Assembly (NCBI GenBank): GCA_041581135.1
Contig: JBFGCM010000130.1
Location: forward strand, 1 to 6,389
Length of the DNA stretch: 6,389 nt
Reading direction: 5' to 3'
Origin: JBFGCM01 sp041581135
GTDB taxonomy: Bacteria > Actinomycetota > Acidimicrobiia > Spongiisociales > UBA5794
Shown here: positions 4,878 to 6,389 of the stretch, piece after piece
How the letters are laid out: each line of letters begins with the position of its first letter
Position numbering within the stretch: the first letter of the stretch is position 1
Made by a program: the position numbers and the translations under genes
Notes under the pieces: generated by a model
What the model saw: the letters and a program-made list of their open reading frames with translations, nothing else
Database searches by the model: none
What the model was told of the DNA's origin: nothing

Positions 4878-6212
4878 ATGCCACAGTCAGCCGGTCGGTC
4901 GCCAACCCCCGAGCCTGACTCGAGGTCGGCGGCCGTGGCTCGGGTGCTGCGCTCGGGCTCGAAGCGGTTGGGCGGACGTGTCGAATCGATGTTCAGTGGC
5001 AAAGGTGCCGGCTTTCGCCGGTTGGCCGAGAGCCAGGCGGCGAACGTCGCCGGCGACACGCTGGTGGCGATAGCGCTCGCCGGCACCCTGTTCTTCTCCG
5101 TGCCGTCGAGCCAGGCCCGGGGCAATGTGTTCTTGTACCTCCTGATCACGCTGGCGCCGTTCGCCATCATCGGCCCGTTCCTCGGTGTCGTCTTCGAGCG
5201 ATTCCCTGGCGCCTACCGGAGCGGGCTCGTCGTGAGCTCGTTGGGTCGTGCGGTCGTTGTCGGCTTCATGGTGGCCGCCTTAGACACCTTGTTGTTGTAC
5301 CCGCTGGCGTTCGTCCTGCTGGTGCTGTCCCGACTCCACGGCATCAGCCGGTCTGCAGTGCTCCCGGTGGTCCTGGGCGGGCCGGAGGAGTTGATCGCGG
5401 CCAACGCTCAGCTGGCCCGACTCGGGGTGCTCGCCAGCGCGGTGGTGGCCCCGGTGGGAGCCCTCGGAGTGTGGGCGTTCGGACCGTGGGTGGCGCTGGT
5501 GTTGGGTGCCGCCACCTTCGTCTACTCCGGTGTCGCCGCGTCGGGATTGCCGCCGGTCCGCTTCGAGCATGCCCGCCCGGTGGGAGCGGCGAAGCCGCAA
5601 CGCGGCCTGAATCACTCGGTACGCCTGGCCCGCTTCGCCACGGCCGGAGTCCGGTTCCTCAACGGATTCCTGCTCCTGTTGGTGGCGTTCGCCTTTCGTG
5701 ATGTCGACGCCGGGGTTCTGGACTTCGGCGCGATCCTGGCGGCGGGCGGCGTCGGCTACTTCGTGGCGGCGATGATCAGCCCGGTCCTGGAGAGGAGGTT
5801 GGCCGAGGAACCGATGGTCGTGATCGCCCTTGCCATCGAGGCCGGCGCCGCGTTCCTCGCCGTGCCCGGCTTCGGCCTTCCCGCGGCGGCCTTGCTGGCC
5901 GGTGCCGCAGGCCTCTCGTGGGGGACGGCGAAGTTCGGGTTCGACGGCCTCCTGCAGGCCACGGTCGAAGCCGAACACCGGGGGCGAGCGTTCGCTCGTT
6001 CCGAGACGTTGTTCCAGGCGACCTGGGTGATCGGCTCGGCCATACCGGTCGCGATCACGATCCACACGGAAGCCGGCTTGATCGCCGCCGGCCTGGTTGC
6101 ACTGGGTGTCCAGGTGCTCTACGTCTCGGCCGTGCTGCTTCCGATCGCCGAGGCCCGCCGCAGCGAACTACGCGCGGAGCCACGCGGCGACATCACCGAC
6201 ATCCTCGGCTGA
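4878..6212 (+). CDS. MFS-type membrane transporter (substrate unknown)
   Basis: This is a 444-residue integral membrane protein with roughly 11-12 hydrophobic segments at about 55-76, 84-106, 115-134, 137-152, 183-201, 203-222, 254-272, 282-302, 312-330, 334-350, 378-395 and 398-423. GPFLGVVFERFPGAYRS (99-115) occupies the place of MFS motif A between helices 2 and 3 but is degenerate. A second family-like stretch, EHRGRAFARSETLFQATWVI (366-385), precedes the last helix pair. Residues 1-48 are hydrophilic, Arg/Ser-rich and cytoplasmic. The protein looks like actinobacterial efflux-type MFS members, but neither substrate nor direction can be read. ATG 4878 starts five bases after the HIT stop, favouring translational coupling; no strong Shine-Dalgarno is seen. 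A later start at ATG 4989 (residue 38) would remove most of the polar N-terminus and cannot be excluded. Confidence 0.85.
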   Translation: MPQSAGRSPTPEPDSRSAAVARVLRSGSKRLGGRVESMFSGKGAGFRRLAESQAANVAGDTLVAIALAGTLFFSVPSSQARGNVFLYLLITLAPFAIIGPFLGVVFERFPGAYRSGLVVSSLGRAVVVGFMVAALDTLLLYPLAFVLLVLSRLHGISRSAVLPVVLGGPEELIAANAQLARLGVLASAVVAPVGALGVWAFGPWVALVLGAATFVYSGVAASGLPPVRFEHARPVGAAKPQRGLNHSVRLARFATAGVRFLNGFLLLLVAFAFRDVDAGVLDFGAILAAGGVGYFVAAMISPVLERRLAEEPMVVIALAIEAGAAFLAVPGFGLPAAALLAGAAGLSWGTAKFGFDGLLQATVEAEHRGRAFARSETLFQATWVIGSAIPVAITIHTEAGLIAAGLVALGVQVLYVSAVLLPIAEARRSELRAEPRGDITDILG

Positions 6213-6219
6213 GCCCTCG

Positions 6220-6233
6220 GCGGGCGCGCCCGC
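6220..6233. repeat. Perfect 14-base palindrome after the transporter stop codon
   Basis: GCGGGCGCGCCCGC (6220-6233) is fully self-complementary and begins eight bases after the TGA of the transporter gene. It could form a short RNA stem at the end of the transcript but lacks a T-run, so it is not a standard intrinsic terminator. In GC-rich DNA it may be chance. Confidence 0.4.
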
Positions 6234-6235
6234 AG

Positions 6236-6389
6236 CTGCCAGATCGCTCGCTTCGCTCGCTGCCAGATCCGCGTCGGCCCCTGCGGGGCCTTGCTGCCAG
6301 ATCGCTCGCTTCGCTCGCTGCCAGATCCGCGTCGGCCCCTGCGGGGCCTTGCTGCCAGATCGCTCGCTTCGCTCGCTGCCAGATCCGCG
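6236..6389. repeat. 58-bp tandem repeat, 2.7 copies, continuing beyond the window
   Basis: Units start at 6236, 6294 and 6352; the copies are identical as far as they go, and the third is cut by the window edge after 38 bases. Each unit has an inner structure: GCTGCCAGATC occurs twice 24 bases apart, enclosing a CGCTCG-CTT-CGCTCG direct repeat, and is followed by GGCCCCTGCGGGGCC, a perfect 6-bp stem with a three-base loop. The period is not a multiple of three, so an open frame shifts with every unit and coding is unlikely. The array lies right behind the transporter gene and probably forms an intergenic minisatellite. Its total length cannot be known here, and such arrays often collapse in assembly. 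Confidence 0.9.

Noticed and set aside
3292..4905. Long minus-strand open frame (537 codons) opposite the PhoH-PIN and HIT genes
   Set aside because: It is a GC-driven shadow: its product is low-complexity, rich in His, Arg, Gly and Gln, and matches no family, while both plus-strand genes carry complete catalytic motifs.
6236..6389. CRISPR array
   Set aside because: The whole 58-bp unit repeats identically, so there are no unique spacers between repeats, and no cas gene is nearby.

Overview
This is a GC-rich, densely coded stretch of bacterial chromosome. Codon use, the start-codon mix (ATG, GTG, TTG), an uncharacterised actinobacterial-looking protein and leaderless-type starts all point to an actinobacterium. 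An Acidimicrobiia-like lineage is my guess and cannot be proved from this window. No rRNA, tRNA, insertion sequence, phage gene or CRISPR array is visible.

Layout from left to right. Positions 1-148 (minus strand) hold the start of a lipoprotein gene that runs off the left edge; its linker is interrupted by a run of 14 G. Divergent from it, 233-742 encodes a 169-residue protein of unknown function with a ribbon-helix-helix-like C-terminal segment. Positions 743-927 form a complete aromatic amino-acid attenuator: a promoter, a 21-codon leader peptide with seven Tyr/Phe codons among eight, an antiterminator pairing, and a perfect 8-bp terminator hairpin with a T6 tract. It controls 928-1998, a fusion of a DAHP synthase-like domain and an AroQ chorismate mutase. 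gpsA (glycerol-3-phosphate dehydrogenase, minus strand) converges on this gene and overlaps its 3' end by 16 bp. Divergent from gpsA, a plus-strand set runs PIN-PhoH ATPase/RNase (3100-4416), HIT-family protein (4450-4872), then MFS-type transporter (4878-6212). The right edge carries a 58-bp tandem repeat that continues past the window.

The most interesting locus is 745-1998. The DAHP synthase-like domain keeps the family scaffold but appears to have lost all four metal ligands (Cys, His, Glu, Asp) and the KPRTS substrate motif. In contrast, the chorismate mutase domain keeps nearly every catalytic residue. The attenuator reads only Phe and Tyr codons, with no Trp codon. That is what one expects if the working activity is chorismate mutase, the entry to the Phe/Tyr branch, rather than DAHP synthase, the entry to the whole pathway. 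I infer a Phe/Tyr-attenuated chorismate mutase carrying a pseudo-DAHP-synthase domain, perhaps as a regulatory or partner-binding module.

The remaining genes are housekeeping or general: phospholipid precursor synthesis (gpsA), RNA turnover (PhoH-PIN), nucleotide hydrolysis (HIT) and transport (MFS).
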